Source: Zeimonas sediminis
Lineage (GTDB): Bacteria; Pseudomonadota; Gammaproteobacteria; Burkholderiales; Burkholderiaceae_E
Direction: 5' to 3'
NCBI RefSeq assembly: GCF_023721795.1
Contig: NZ_JAMQYE010000001.1
Span: 1,674,001 to 1,738,000 of the forward strand
Length of the DNA: 64,000 nt
Below the pieces are notes generated by a model that saw nothing but the letters and a program-made list of their open reading frames with translations, did not search any database and was not told the origin of the DNA. The number at the start of each line of letters is the position of its first letter. Position 1 is the first letter of the stretch. This document shows, piece by piece, positions 17,167-24,257 of this stretch. The translations under genes and the position numbers were made by a program.

Positions 17167-17838
17167 ATGAAGCCCGTTGCGCTGCACCGTTCGATCCTCG
17201 TCGCCCTGGCTGCCGCGATCGGCCTGTCGGCCGGCCCGGCGCTGTCGCAGTCTCCGCACACCCACCAGCACAGCTTCAGCGGCGCCGAGCGCTGGGCCCA
17301 CGTGTTCGACGACCCGGCCCGCGACGCGTGGCAGAAGCCGCACGAGGTCATCCAGGCGCTGGCGCTGCCGCCCGACGCCTTGGTCGCCGACGTGGGCGCC
17401 GGCACCGGCTACTTCGCCGCGCGGCTCGCGAACATGCTTCCCCGGGGCAAGGTCTACGCGGTCGACGTCGAGCCCGACATGGTCCGCTACCTGGGCGAGC
17501 GGGCGAAGCGCGAGGGCCGCCCGAACATGATCGCCGTGGCCGGAGCCCCGAGCGACCCGAAGATCCCGGAGAAGGTCGACCTGGTGCTGATGGTCGACGT
17601 GCACCACCACATCGACGAGCGGGTGCGTTACTTCCGCGAGATGCAGCGCTACCTGAAGCCCGGCGGCCGGGTCGCGATCATCGACTTCCGCCCCGATTCG
17701 CCGACCGGCCCGCCGCGCGCGGCCCGGCTCGAGGCCAGCGTGGTCGTGGACGAGCTCGCGCGCGCCGGCTACCGCCTGGCGCGGGAGCACGGCTTCCTGC
17801 CGAACCAGTACTTCCTGGTGTTCGAACCGAAGAGCTGA
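17167..17838 (+). CDS. Class I SAM-dependent methyltransferase with export signal
   Basis: A 223-residue protein. Residues 1-27 (VALAAAIGLSAGPALSQ) form a typical Sec signal peptide. The rest is a Rossmann-fold methyltransferase: motif I VADVGAGTGYFAARLA, acidic loop VDVEPDMVRYL, and VDLVLMVDVHHHIDERVRYF. The reading is puzzling because S-adenosylmethionine is cytoplasmic. Either the N-terminus is an uncleaved anchor, export fails, or the protein has another role. It converges with the aroQ-like gene; 45 bases separate the stops. Confidence 0.8.
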   Translation: MKPVALHRSILVALAAAIGLSAGPALSQSPHTHQHSFSGAERWAHVFDDPARDAWQKPHEVIQALALPPDALVADVGAGTGYFAARLANMLPRGKVYAVDVEPDMVRYLGERAKREGRPNMIAVAGAPSDPKIPEKVDLVLMVDVHHHIDERVRYFREMQRYLKPGGRVAIIDFRPDSPTGPPRAARLEASVVVDELARAGYRLAREHGFLPNQYFLVFEPKS

Positions 17839-17843
17839 ATCCG

Positions 17844-17863
17844 GCCCGGGAGCCCGGCCCCCG
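17844..17863. terminator. Possible bidirectional hairpin between convergent genes
   Basis: CCGGG-AG-CCCGG with further flanking GC pairs lies between the convergent methyltransferase and aroQ-like genes. It lacks a T-run on either strand, so it is at best a weak terminator. Confidence 0.25.
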
Positions 17864-17883
17864 TCCACGCCCGACGACTTCGA

Positions 17884-18330
17884 TCAGCCGCGCGCCTTCA
17901 GCGCGTCGGCCACTGCGCGAACCGCCAGCAGGTAGCCGCCCGGCCCCAGCCCGCAGATCACGCCGGTCACCCCGCGCGAGATCAGCGAGTGCGTGTGCGG
18001 CTCGGGCCGCGCGTGGATGTTCGAGATGTGCACCTCGATCACCGGCTGCTTGATCATTCGCACCGCATCGAGCACCGGCACCCGACCGAACGAGAAGCCG
18101 GCCGGGTTGATGATCAACGCCGCGTCCTTCTCGAAGGCTTCCTGGATCCACTCGACCAGCTCGCCCTCGTGGTTGGTCTGGCGAAAGTCGCAGTCCAGCC
18201 CCAGCTCGGCCGCGAGCTTCTCGGTCATCTCCTGGACTTCGGCGAGCGTGGTCGTGCCGTAGATGTGCGGCTCGCGCTTGCCGAGCATGTTCAGGTTGGC
18301 GCCGTTCAGGACGAACAGGGGAGTTGGCAT
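17884..18330 (-). CDS. AroQ-like protein (type II 3-dehydroquinate dehydratase family), divergent
   Basis: A 148-residue protein of the type II dehydroquinase family. The N-terminal FVLNGANLNMLGKREPHIYG carries the catalytic Arg and Tyr, and VHISNIHAR holds the catalytic His. However the NPGAYTHTS loop of real enzymes reads NPAGFSFGRV, and the RE.FR..S segment reads RPEPHTHS, losing residues that hold the substrate. It may act on a related compound rather than in the shikimate pathway. The ATG at 18330 fits family length. A decayed copy of its 5' end occurs at 24030-24079. Confidence 0.8.
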   Translation of the reverse strand: MPTPLFVLNGANLNMLGKREPHIYGTTTLAEVQEMTEKLAAELGLDCDFRQTNHEGELVEWIQEAFEKDAALIINPAGFSFGRVPVLDAVRMIKQPVIEVHISNIHARPEPHTHSLISRGVTGVICGLGPGGYLLAVRAVADALKARG

Positions 18331-18477
18331 GGCAGTGACGTCTCGCTCGTTGGAATTGGGGCGCCGGCCGCCGGGCGTGACCGCGGACGGCGTGGAAAGC
18401 ATATAACGCGGGCGTCGCGATAACATCGCACGGAGGGCCCGAGCCGTCACGCTCGTCGCGCGACAGGAGGACAGCGA

Positions 18478-19509
18478 ATGAAGGCGGTGTTCATCACCGG
18501 CCACGGCGGAAACGAAGTGGTCGAGGTCAGGGACTGCGAGCGCCCCGCGCGACAGCCGGGAGAGGCGCTGGTGCGGCTGCACGCGGCGACCCTCAACCAG
18601 GTCGACCTTTACATGCGCAACAGCGGCGCGGGCATCACCCACCGGCTGCCACAGATCATGGGGCTCGATGGCGCCGGCATCGTCGAGGAGATCGACCCCG
18701 ACGAGAAGCTGCTGTCGCCCGGGCAACGAGTCGTCGTCTACCCGGGCATCACCTGCGGCCGGTGCGAGTTCTGCCAGCGCGGCGAAGGCGTGCTGTGCAC
18801 GAAGATGCAGCTGCTGGGCGAGCACCGCGACGGCACCTTCGCGCAGTGGATCAGCGTGCCGGCCCGGAACCTGTTCCCGATGCCGCCGGGCCTGGGCTTC
18901 GTCCAGGCCGCCGCGCTGGGGGTCAATCACCTGACCGCGTGGCGAATGCTGTTCACGAAGGCCCGCCTCAGGCCCTGGGAGACCGTGCTGGTGTTCGGCA
19001 TCGGGGGCGGGGTCTCGCTGGCCGCGATGCAGCTGGCCAAGGCCTATGGCGCCAGGGTGATCGTCACCTCGCGCGAGGACACCAAGCTCGAGCGCGCGCT
19101 GGCGATGGGAGCCGACCACGGGATCAACGGCAAGACGCAGGACGTGGCGAAGGCAGTCCTGTCGCACACCGGCGGCCGGGGCGTCGACGTAGTGATCGAG
19201 AACGTCGGCGAGGCGGTCTGGCCCTCGGCCATGAAGTCGCTTGTGCGCGGCGGACGGCTGGTCACCTGCGGCGCCACGACCGGCGACCAGCCCCCGGCGG
19301 ACCTGCGCCGGATCTTCATCCGGCAGTTGCAGATCCTCGGATCCACGCTGGGCGACCTGTCGGAGTTCCGGGACCTGCTGGCCTTCGTCGAGCAGCGTGG
19401 CATCGTGCCGGTGATCGACAGCGAGTTCGCGATCGACCGCGTCCACGAGGCGCTGAGCCGGCTCGAGTCGGGCGTGCAGTTCGGGAAGATCGGGCTGGAC
19501 CTTCGCTAG
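18478..19509 (+). CDS. Zinc-type alcohol dehydrogenase / quinone oxidoreductase (MDR family)
   Basis: A 343-residue medium-chain dehydrogenase/reductase. The structural zinc Cys cluster CGRCEFCQRGEGVLC is present near residues 97-111, and the NADP-binding loop is VLVFGIGGGVSLAAMQLAKA. The catalytic domain begins MKAVFITGHGGNE. Substrate unknown; such enzymes oxidise alcohols or reduce quinones or enoyl compounds. Divergent from the aroQ-like gene; the 147-base gap should hold promoters for both. Ribosome site GGAGGACAGCG precedes the ATG. Confidence 0.88.
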   Translation: MKAVFITGHGGNEVVEVRDCERPARQPGEALVRLHAATLNQVDLYMRNSGAGITHRLPQIMGLDGAGIVEEIDPDEKLLSPGQRVVVYPGITCGRCEFCQRGEGVLCTKMQLLGEHRDGTFAQWISVPARNLFPMPPGLGFVQAAALGVNHLTAWRMLFTKARLRPWETVLVFGIGGGVSLAAMQLAKAYGARVIVTSREDTKLERALAMGADHGINGKTQDVAKAVLSHTGGRGVDVVIENVGEAVWPSAMKSLVRGGRLVTCGATTGDQPPADLRRIFIRQLQILGSTLGDLSEFRDLLAFVEQRGIVPVIDSEFAIDRVHEALSRLESGVQFGKIGLDLR

Positions 19510-19647
19510 TGATCTTCACTTTCGGCCTGCTGCCGCTGAGCGGCGTCGCGTCACTGGCGCTCCTCGCTCGCGGGCGCGGGCACCCGCCCGGCAGGTGAAG
19601 CGCGCCGCGCCGGGCGAGCGCGCACGCGCACGCGACCGCGGCCGGGC

Positions 19648-20226
19648 TCAGCGCTGTCCGTCGTGGACGGAGACCTGCTCCTTGGTGAGGCCGCCGATCC
19701 GCGCATGGATCCGGCCACCGGTGCCCATCACCAATGCGAAGAGGATCTCGTTGGGGCGCGGCGCATCCTGGATGCCGACTTCCATGCTGTTGAAGTGACT
19801 GCGCACGTAGGCAGCGTGGATGTAGTGAAGCGGCACCATCAGCCGATAGCCGGTCGCGGCGACCGCCTTTGCCGCCGGGACGATCGCCTTTGGATCGCCC
19901 AGCACCGCGCGCATCGCCCAGCCACCGGCCTCGTGCCAGACGGCCCCGTGCTCCAGCTCGCCGTCCACCCCCACGATCGCGGCCTTGCTGTAGACCTCGA
20001 CGTTCTCCTTTCCCAGCACGCCGACGAGCTCCTCGGCAAGCGAAGTGCCCAGCGAACGCAGCTCGGCCATGAAGGGCATCAGGTCGGGCTCGTAGCGGCC
20101 GGCATAGGGGTTCCGGATCACCGCGCAGGCCGCCGCAAGCTTCAGCGGCCTCTCGGCAACGGGACCGCCCTCGTGGTGGATGGTCTCGATCGTCAGGCTA
20201 CGTTTTCGAACAGCGATGAGTGACAT
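19648..20226 (-). CDS. Amino acid synthesis family protein (DUF1185)
   Basis: A 192-residue soluble protein matching the DUF1185 family, labelled amino acid synthesis in databases without a known reaction. Characteristic blocks are CAVIRNPYAGRYEPDLMPFM (about residues 34-53) and VPLHYIHAAYVRSHFNSMEV (about 131-150). It is the last gene of a minus-strand cluster, 6 bases after a Bug receptor, and is often found next to amidohydrolase or TTT-transport genes. Function open. Confidence 0.83.
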   Translation of the reverse strand: MSLIAVRKRSLTIETIHHEGGPVAERPLKLAAACAVIRNPYAGRYEPDLMPFMAELRSLGTSLAEELVGVLGKENVEVYSKAAIVGVDGELEHGAVWHEAGGWAMRAVLGDPKAIVPAAKAVAATGYRLMVPLHYIHAAYVRSHFNSMEVGIQDAPRPNEILFALVMGTGGRIHARIGGLTKEQVSVHDGQR

Positions 20227-20232
20227 GGCGGC

Positions 20233-21198
20233 TCACTGTTTCGGAATGTTGGCGTCGGCCACGACCTGGGACCACTTCTGGACCTGCTCCGTCACCATGG
20301 CCTTCATCTCCGCGGGGCTGCTGCCGCGTGCCTCGCCCCCCATGTCCGCCAGCCGGGTCTTGATGGCCGGCACTTCGAGCGCCTTCAGGACCTCGGCGTT
20401 GAGTCGATCGACGATGGGCTGCGGCGTGCCGCGCGGTGCCATGAGCCCCGCCCAGGACCGGACGTCGTAGCCCGGCACGCCCTGCTCCGCGACCGTCGGC
20501 ACATCCGGAAGCCCGGCCCAGCGCTGCGGCCCGGTCGCCGCCAGCGCCCGGAGTTTCCCGGCCTTGATGTTTCCGAGCACGGCAGTGGGCGGCGAGATGA
20601 TGAATGGCACGTCCCCCGACAGCAGGCCTGCCTGCGAGGCGGCGTCGCCCCGATAGGGCACGTGATTCAGCTTCGCCTTGGCCATCCTCGCCAGCAGCTC
20701 GAGCCCCAGGTGATGCGTGCTGCCGATGCCAGCGGTGCCGTAGTTCACGCCACCGGCGGACGAACGGGCATCCGCCAGCAGGTCGCCGAGCCCCTTGTAC
20801 TTCGAATCGGCGGTCGTGACGATCAGGAACGGGAAGTAGGTGATCGTCGAGATCATCTCGAAGTCTTCGACCGTCCGGTACTGAAGGCTGTTGTACATCG
20901 CGCCGGCCACCGCATGGCCACCGGTCGCGAGCAGCAGCGTGTAGCCGTCGGGATTCGAACGAGCGACCGTCGTGGAAGCGATCGTTCCACCCGCGCCGGT
21001 CTGCGACTCGACCACGAACGGTTGCCCCAGCCCCTTGCTCATCTCCGCACTGACCACGCGAGCGATCGTGTCGGCGTTGCCGCCGGGCGCGAAGCCCTGC
21101 AGGATCTTGATCGGCCGCTCCGGATAGCCCTGCGCAAGGGCCGGCAGCGCGGGCAACGCAAGCACGGCTCCCGCTGCGAGAAAGTTTCTGCGGTCCAT
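20233..21198 (-). CDS. Bug/TctC-family solute-binding receptor
   Basis: A 321-residue periplasmic receptor of the Bug family, typical of Bordetella and relatives and used by tripartite tricarboxylate transporters. A signal with RR and hydrophobic core (MDRRNFLAAGAVLALPALPA) precedes the mature start YPERPIKILQGFAPGGNADT. Family blocks HVPYRGDAASQAGLLSGDV and VPTVAEQGVPGY are present. No tctA/tctB membrane genes are nearby, so it is an orphan that must share a remote transporter or act as a sensor. In the cluster it lies between the FAH enzyme and the DUF1185 protein. Confidence 0.9.
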   Translation of the reverse strand: MDRRNFLAAGAVLALPALPALAQGYPERPIKILQGFAPGGNADTIARVVSAEMSKGLGQPFVVESQTGAGGTIASTTVARSNPDGYTLLLATGGHAVAGAMYNSLQYRTVEDFEMISTITYFPFLIVTTADSKYKGLGDLLADARSSAGGVNYGTAGIGSTHHLGLELLARMAKAKLNHVPYRGDAASQAGLLSGDVPFIISPPTAVLGNIKAGKLRALAATGPQRWAGLPDVPTVAEQGVPGYDVRSWAGLMAPRGTPQPIVDRLNAEVLKALEVPAIKTRLADMGGEARGSSPAEMKAMVTEQVQKWSQVVADANIPKQ

Positions 21199-21272
21199 CG
21201 TCGTCTCCTCGTTCTTGAACGCTTGTCTTCGTTGCGGCGCCCGGCAGGCGCCGCGGGTGCCTCATCTGCGAT

Positions 21273-22136
21273 TCAGGTCTGCGCCACGATCGGATTGCGC
21301 AGCACGCCGATGCCCTCGATTTCGACCTCGCACACGTCGCCCGGCTTCATGAAACGGGGCGGCTTGCGGCTCCAGCCCACGCCGGCCGGCGTGCCGGTCG
21401 CGATCACGTCTCCCGGAACCAGCGTGAAGATCGCGGAAGCGTAGGCAATCAGCTTCGGAACGCTGAAGATCATGTGGCCGGTGTGGCTGGACTGCATGAG
21501 TTCGCCGTTCAGCCGCACCTCGAGCTTCAGGGGCTTGCCGGGCTCGATCTCGTCGGCCGTGACCATCCACGGGCCGAAGCCGCCGGTCGACTCGAAGTTC
21601 TTGCCGGACGCGATCTGCTTGGCGTGGAACTGCCATTCGCGGATGCTGCCGTCGTTGTAGCAGGAGTAGCCGGCCACGTGCTCGTAGGCGCGCTCCTCGG
21701 GAATGTTCCGGCCTTCCTTGCCGATGATCACCGCGAGCTCGCCTTCCCAGTCGAGCGACTCGGACACCTTTGGCAACACGATCGGCTGGTTGTGCGCGCA
21801 CTGCGAGCGCCAGACGCGCAGGAAGATCGGCGGCTGCTCGGACAGTTCGCGCTGCATGCCCGCCGCGATCACCTCCTGGTGGTGGTCCATGTAGTTGCGC
21901 ACTGCGCAGACGATCTTCTCCGGACGCGGAATCACCGGCAGGAAGGTGATGTCCGCGAGCTTCGCATCGGCAGCGCGCCCCGCCACGTGCTTTGCAGCCT
22001 CGAGGTACGCGCCGGAGCCGATGTAGTCGGCCAGCGTGGCGTACTGGGGAAAGACCTTCCCGAGGTCGACGACGCCGTCGCCGACGACGGCGCCCCAGGT
22101 CTCGCGACCACCATTGATGAAGGAAAGCAGTTTCAT
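21273..22136 (-). CDS. Fumarylacetoacetate hydrolase family protein
   Basis: A 287-residue enzyme of the FAH superfamily (acylpyruvase/hydrolase branch), cleaving carbon-carbon bonds in beta-dicarbonyl intermediates. The metal-binding acidic cluster is seen in WEGELAVIIGK, and GDVIATGTPAGVGWSRKPPR near the C-terminus is the family signature. The ATG at 22136 starts exactly at family homology. It follows the VOC protein by 38 bases; a ring-cleavage-like enzyme beside a hydrolase fits a meta-cleavage-type pathway for an aromatic compound, which is inference. Confidence 0.88.
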   Translation of the reverse strand: MKLLSFINGGRETWGAVVGDGVVDLGKVFPQYATLADYIGSGAYLEAAKHVAGRAADAKLADITFLPVIPRPEKIVCAVRNYMDHHQEVIAAGMQRELSEQPPIFLRVWRSQCAHNQPIVLPKVSESLDWEGELAVIIGKEGRNIPEERAYEHVAGYSCYNDGSIREWQFHAKQIASGKNFESTGGFGPWMVTADEIEPGKPLKLEVRLNGELMQSSHTGHMIFSVPKLIAYASAIFTLVPGDVIATGTPAGVGWSRKPPRFMKPGDVCEVEIEGIGVLRNPIVAQT

Positions 22137-22174
22137 TGAGTCTCCGTTGAAAGTTCCTGGATCGGTTCGAGCGA

Positions 22175-22732
22175 TCAGCCGCGCCGCGGGACCGAAGCGG
22201 CGGCCTCGAAATCCGCCTGCCACTGGTCGAGCGGCTTGAAGGTGGGATCGGCCCGGCAGATGGCTTCCGTTTCGCGCATCAGTTCGTCGTCGCTCTTGGA
22301 CAGGTCGAGCGGGTCCCCGTGCGGCTGCGCAATGTAGAAAGGCATGTCGACGTAGACCTCTACCGTGTTGCCCTCGGGGTCATGCATGTAGACGGACAGG
22401 GCGTTGCCGTGGTTCAGCCCGCGCACGTTGGTTGCGCCCATCTCCGCCGCAAGGCGGGAAATATCCCGCAGGTGCTGGATGTCGGGCACGGCGAACGAGA
22501 TCTGCATCACGGTGCTGAAAGTGGCCTCAGGGGGCCGACCCGATGCCAGCACCAGCTGGTGGTGCTGGTCGGGGCTCGCGCTCATGAACACCAGCGTGTT
22601 CTTGAAGGTCCGGCCGACCCCGCGATCCGTGATCGTCAGGCCGAAGACCTTGGTGTAGAACTCCACCATGCGCTCGACGTCGGTGACGTAGATGCCGAAG
22701 TGCGATGGTGTCGGACGGCTGACTTTCAGCAT
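22175..22732 (-). CDS. VOC family protein, extradiol dioxygenase-like
   Basis: A 185-residue vicinal-oxygen-chelate protein. Metal ligand candidates are His in PSHFGIYV (residue 11), His in DQHHQLVLASG, and Glu in DPEGNTVEVYVDMPFYIAQP. The pattern matches type-I extradiol dioxygenase small forms such as 2,3-dihydroxybiphenyl dioxygenase relatives. It would open a catechol-like ring ahead of the FAH enzyme encoded next. First structural gene after the GntR regulator (32 bases). Confidence 0.83.
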   Translation of the reverse strand: MLKVSRPTPSHFGIYVTDVERMVEFYTKVFGLTITDRGVGRTFKNTLVFMSASPDQHHQLVLASGRPPEATFSTVMQISFAVPDIQHLRDISRLAAEMGATNVRGLNHGNALSVYMHDPEGNTVEVYVDMPFYIAQPHGDPLDLSKSDDELMRETEAICRADPTFKPLDQWQADFEAAASVPRRG

Positions 22733-22764
22733 GAGGTCTCCTCGGGTGCCTGTCTTGCAGGGGC

Positions 22765-23469
22765 TCAGTGCGATCTCGATCCCGCGGCGGCACGCATCGC
22801 GAGATCTACATTGCGCCGCGTGCTCTCGATGTGATCGGCAAGCAGAGCGCAGGCCGTTCCGGCATCACGGCGCAGCGCCGCATCCATCAGCTTGCGGTGC
22901 TCCGTCGATTTCCGGCGTCGAACCTGGCGATGACGCGCCGAGTACCGCCGGTAGCGTTCCGCCTGGTCGAAGAGGCTCGCGCTCCATTGCTTCTGGCGCT
23001 CCGACGGGCAGGCGGAAAGAAGCGTCATGTGGAAGTCGCGATGAACCCGCGACCAGTCGTCGTCGAGCACGAGAGGGCCGTCACCGAAGCGCGACTCGAT
23101 CCGCTCGAGCAGGTGGAAGGCCGCGACCACGGCCGCTTCCCAGGCATCGTCGCCGTGCGCGATCGCATCCGCCAGGGCCGGGACGTCGAGCATGAGGCGC
23201 ATCCGGGTGATGTCCTCGAGATCGGCCAGCGAGATCGCTGCCACCCGGAAGCCGCGCCGCTCGTCCGCGCGCACCAGCCCTTCCTGGGACAGGCGGGTCA
23301 AGGCCTCGCGCAGCGGGCTGCTGGAGAAGCCGTAGAGGTGCTGAAGCTCCTCGAGCTTCAGTTTCGCGCTCGACTCGAACCGTCCTTTCAGGATGTCTCC
23401 GCGCAGGCGGGCGAAGGCCTGCTCTGCCAAGGTCGGTGCATGGTCGTCTTGTTTTTGCATGACGTTCAT
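22765..23469 (-). CDS. GntR-family (FCD) transcriptional regulator
   Basis: About 234 residues. The N-terminal winged helix is shown by LAEQAFARLRGDILKGRF and SSPLREALTRLSQEGLV; the C-terminal FCD ligand-binding helices contain the metal-binding Asp/His pattern VHRDFHMTLLSAC. Starts at 23469 or 23460. A fused-looking open frame continues upstream into a hydratase relic, but homology to GntR begins here. It probably controls the VOC-FAH-Bug-DUF1185 genes downstream on the same strand and itself. Confidence 0.85.
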   Translation of the reverse strand: MNVMQKQDDHAPTLAEQAFARLRGDILKGRFESSAKLKLEELQHLYGFSSSPLREALTRLSQEGLVRADERRGFRVAAISLADLEDITRMRLMLDVPALADAIAHGDDAWEAAVVAAFHLLERIESRFGDGPLVLDDDWSRVHRDFHMTLLSACPSERQKQWSASLFDQAERYRRYSARHRQVRRRKSTEHRKLMDAALRRDAGTACALLADHIESTRRNVDLAMRAAAGSRSH

Positions 23470-23497
23470 TTTATGCACAAAGTTGGGGTCATGACAA
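23469..23497 (-). promoter_or_regulatory. Possible promoter of the GntR-VOC-FAH cluster
   Basis: On the minus strand TTGTCA (23497-23492, 5 of 6 to consensus) is followed after 16 bases by CATAAA (4 of 6). The stretch is AT-rich compared with its surroundings. It would give a very short leader to the ATG at 23460. Confidence 0.35.
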
Positions 23498-23499
23498 AT

Positions 23500-23853
23500 T
23501 TCTTGCACAGCCGCCGACCGAACTTGCTCGTAACGGGTCGCCCATCGCTCGCCGGCCCTCACCGGCCAGGCGTCGGTCCAAGTGCCGGTGGTCACCATGT
23601 CGCCTGCCCTCAGGTCGGCCGCGCCAGCGCATGAGCGCAGCTCGGCAGCGGAGTGCCCGAGCGCGAGCAGCGGATCATCCAGCACGTTGGCGCCGATGCC
23701 CAGCTCCACGAACTCGCCGCTCCGGAACAACTCGACGCGAGCTGCGGCCAGCGCGGTTTCGTAGGCCGAGGCGAGGCCGCCGAAGTCGACGCTGCCAGCC
23801 GGCCACGGCTCGCTGCTAACGCTGTGATCGAGGATCTGGCGGGTCGTGAGCAT
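23500..23853 (-). pseudogene. C-terminal relic of a 2-keto-4-pentenoate hydratase-like gene
   Basis: The open frame upstream of the GntR start encodes a stretch alignable to the last third of FAH-superfamily hydratases. Matching blocks are AAARVELFRSGEFVELGIG, ANVLDDPLLALG and LRAGDMVTTGTWTDAWPVRA, parallel to the C-terminal blocks of the intact hydratase at 7763-8560. The N-terminal two thirds, with the metal site, are missing, and the frame runs straight into the regulator. It is read as a truncated gene, perhaps the former first enzyme of this cluster. A short fused protein cannot be excluded. Confidence 0.6.
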
Positions 23854-24029
23854 CTTCGGCGGCGCGGTGAGTCCGCAGCCAGAGTCTGCTGGGCGCGGAG
23901 CGTCGCGCGCATCCGTATGGGACGTCGATCGACGTTTCGAGGCCCCTCACGCCGAAGCACGGCGGCGATCCTTGCGAGAGTCAGTGGTGCAGAAGGTCTT
24001 TCGCGAGGCATGCGGATGGGGGCCAGCAC
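23854..24029. other. Intergenic stretch between two relics
   Basis: No gene, hairpin or repeat is seen between the hydratase relic and the aroQ relic. Together with 24080-24257 it is decayed, non-coding sequence. Confidence 0.5.
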
Positions 24030-24079
24030 CGCCCGAGCATTTTCAGGTAGGTGCCGTTCAGGACGAATGGCGGGGGCAT
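24030..24079 (-). pseudogene. Relic of the 5' end of an aroQ-like gene
   Basis: About 50 bases match the 5' end of the intact aroQ-like gene (18281-18330) with few mismatches and one 3-base gap. On the minus strand it reads M-P-P-P-F-V-L-N-G-T-Y-L-K-M-L-G, against M-P-T-P-L-F-V-L-N-G-A-N-L-N-M-L-G. Similarity stops right after the LG, so the rest of the gene is lost. Confidence 0.7.
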
Positions 24080-24257
24080 GGCGGGGACCTCGGGCGGTAG
24101 CAAGCGGTCTCCCCGGCTTGACGGGTGTCAAGGAGCCAATGAGTGCCCGAATGCTCTAATCGGTTCGCGTTGGCTTGTTCACCTTCGGGCTTGCGGGCCA
24201 TGGCCTGCCTCTTGGCCAGGGCAGACACGTCTTTCAGGTCAGACTCGGGGGCGCCAA

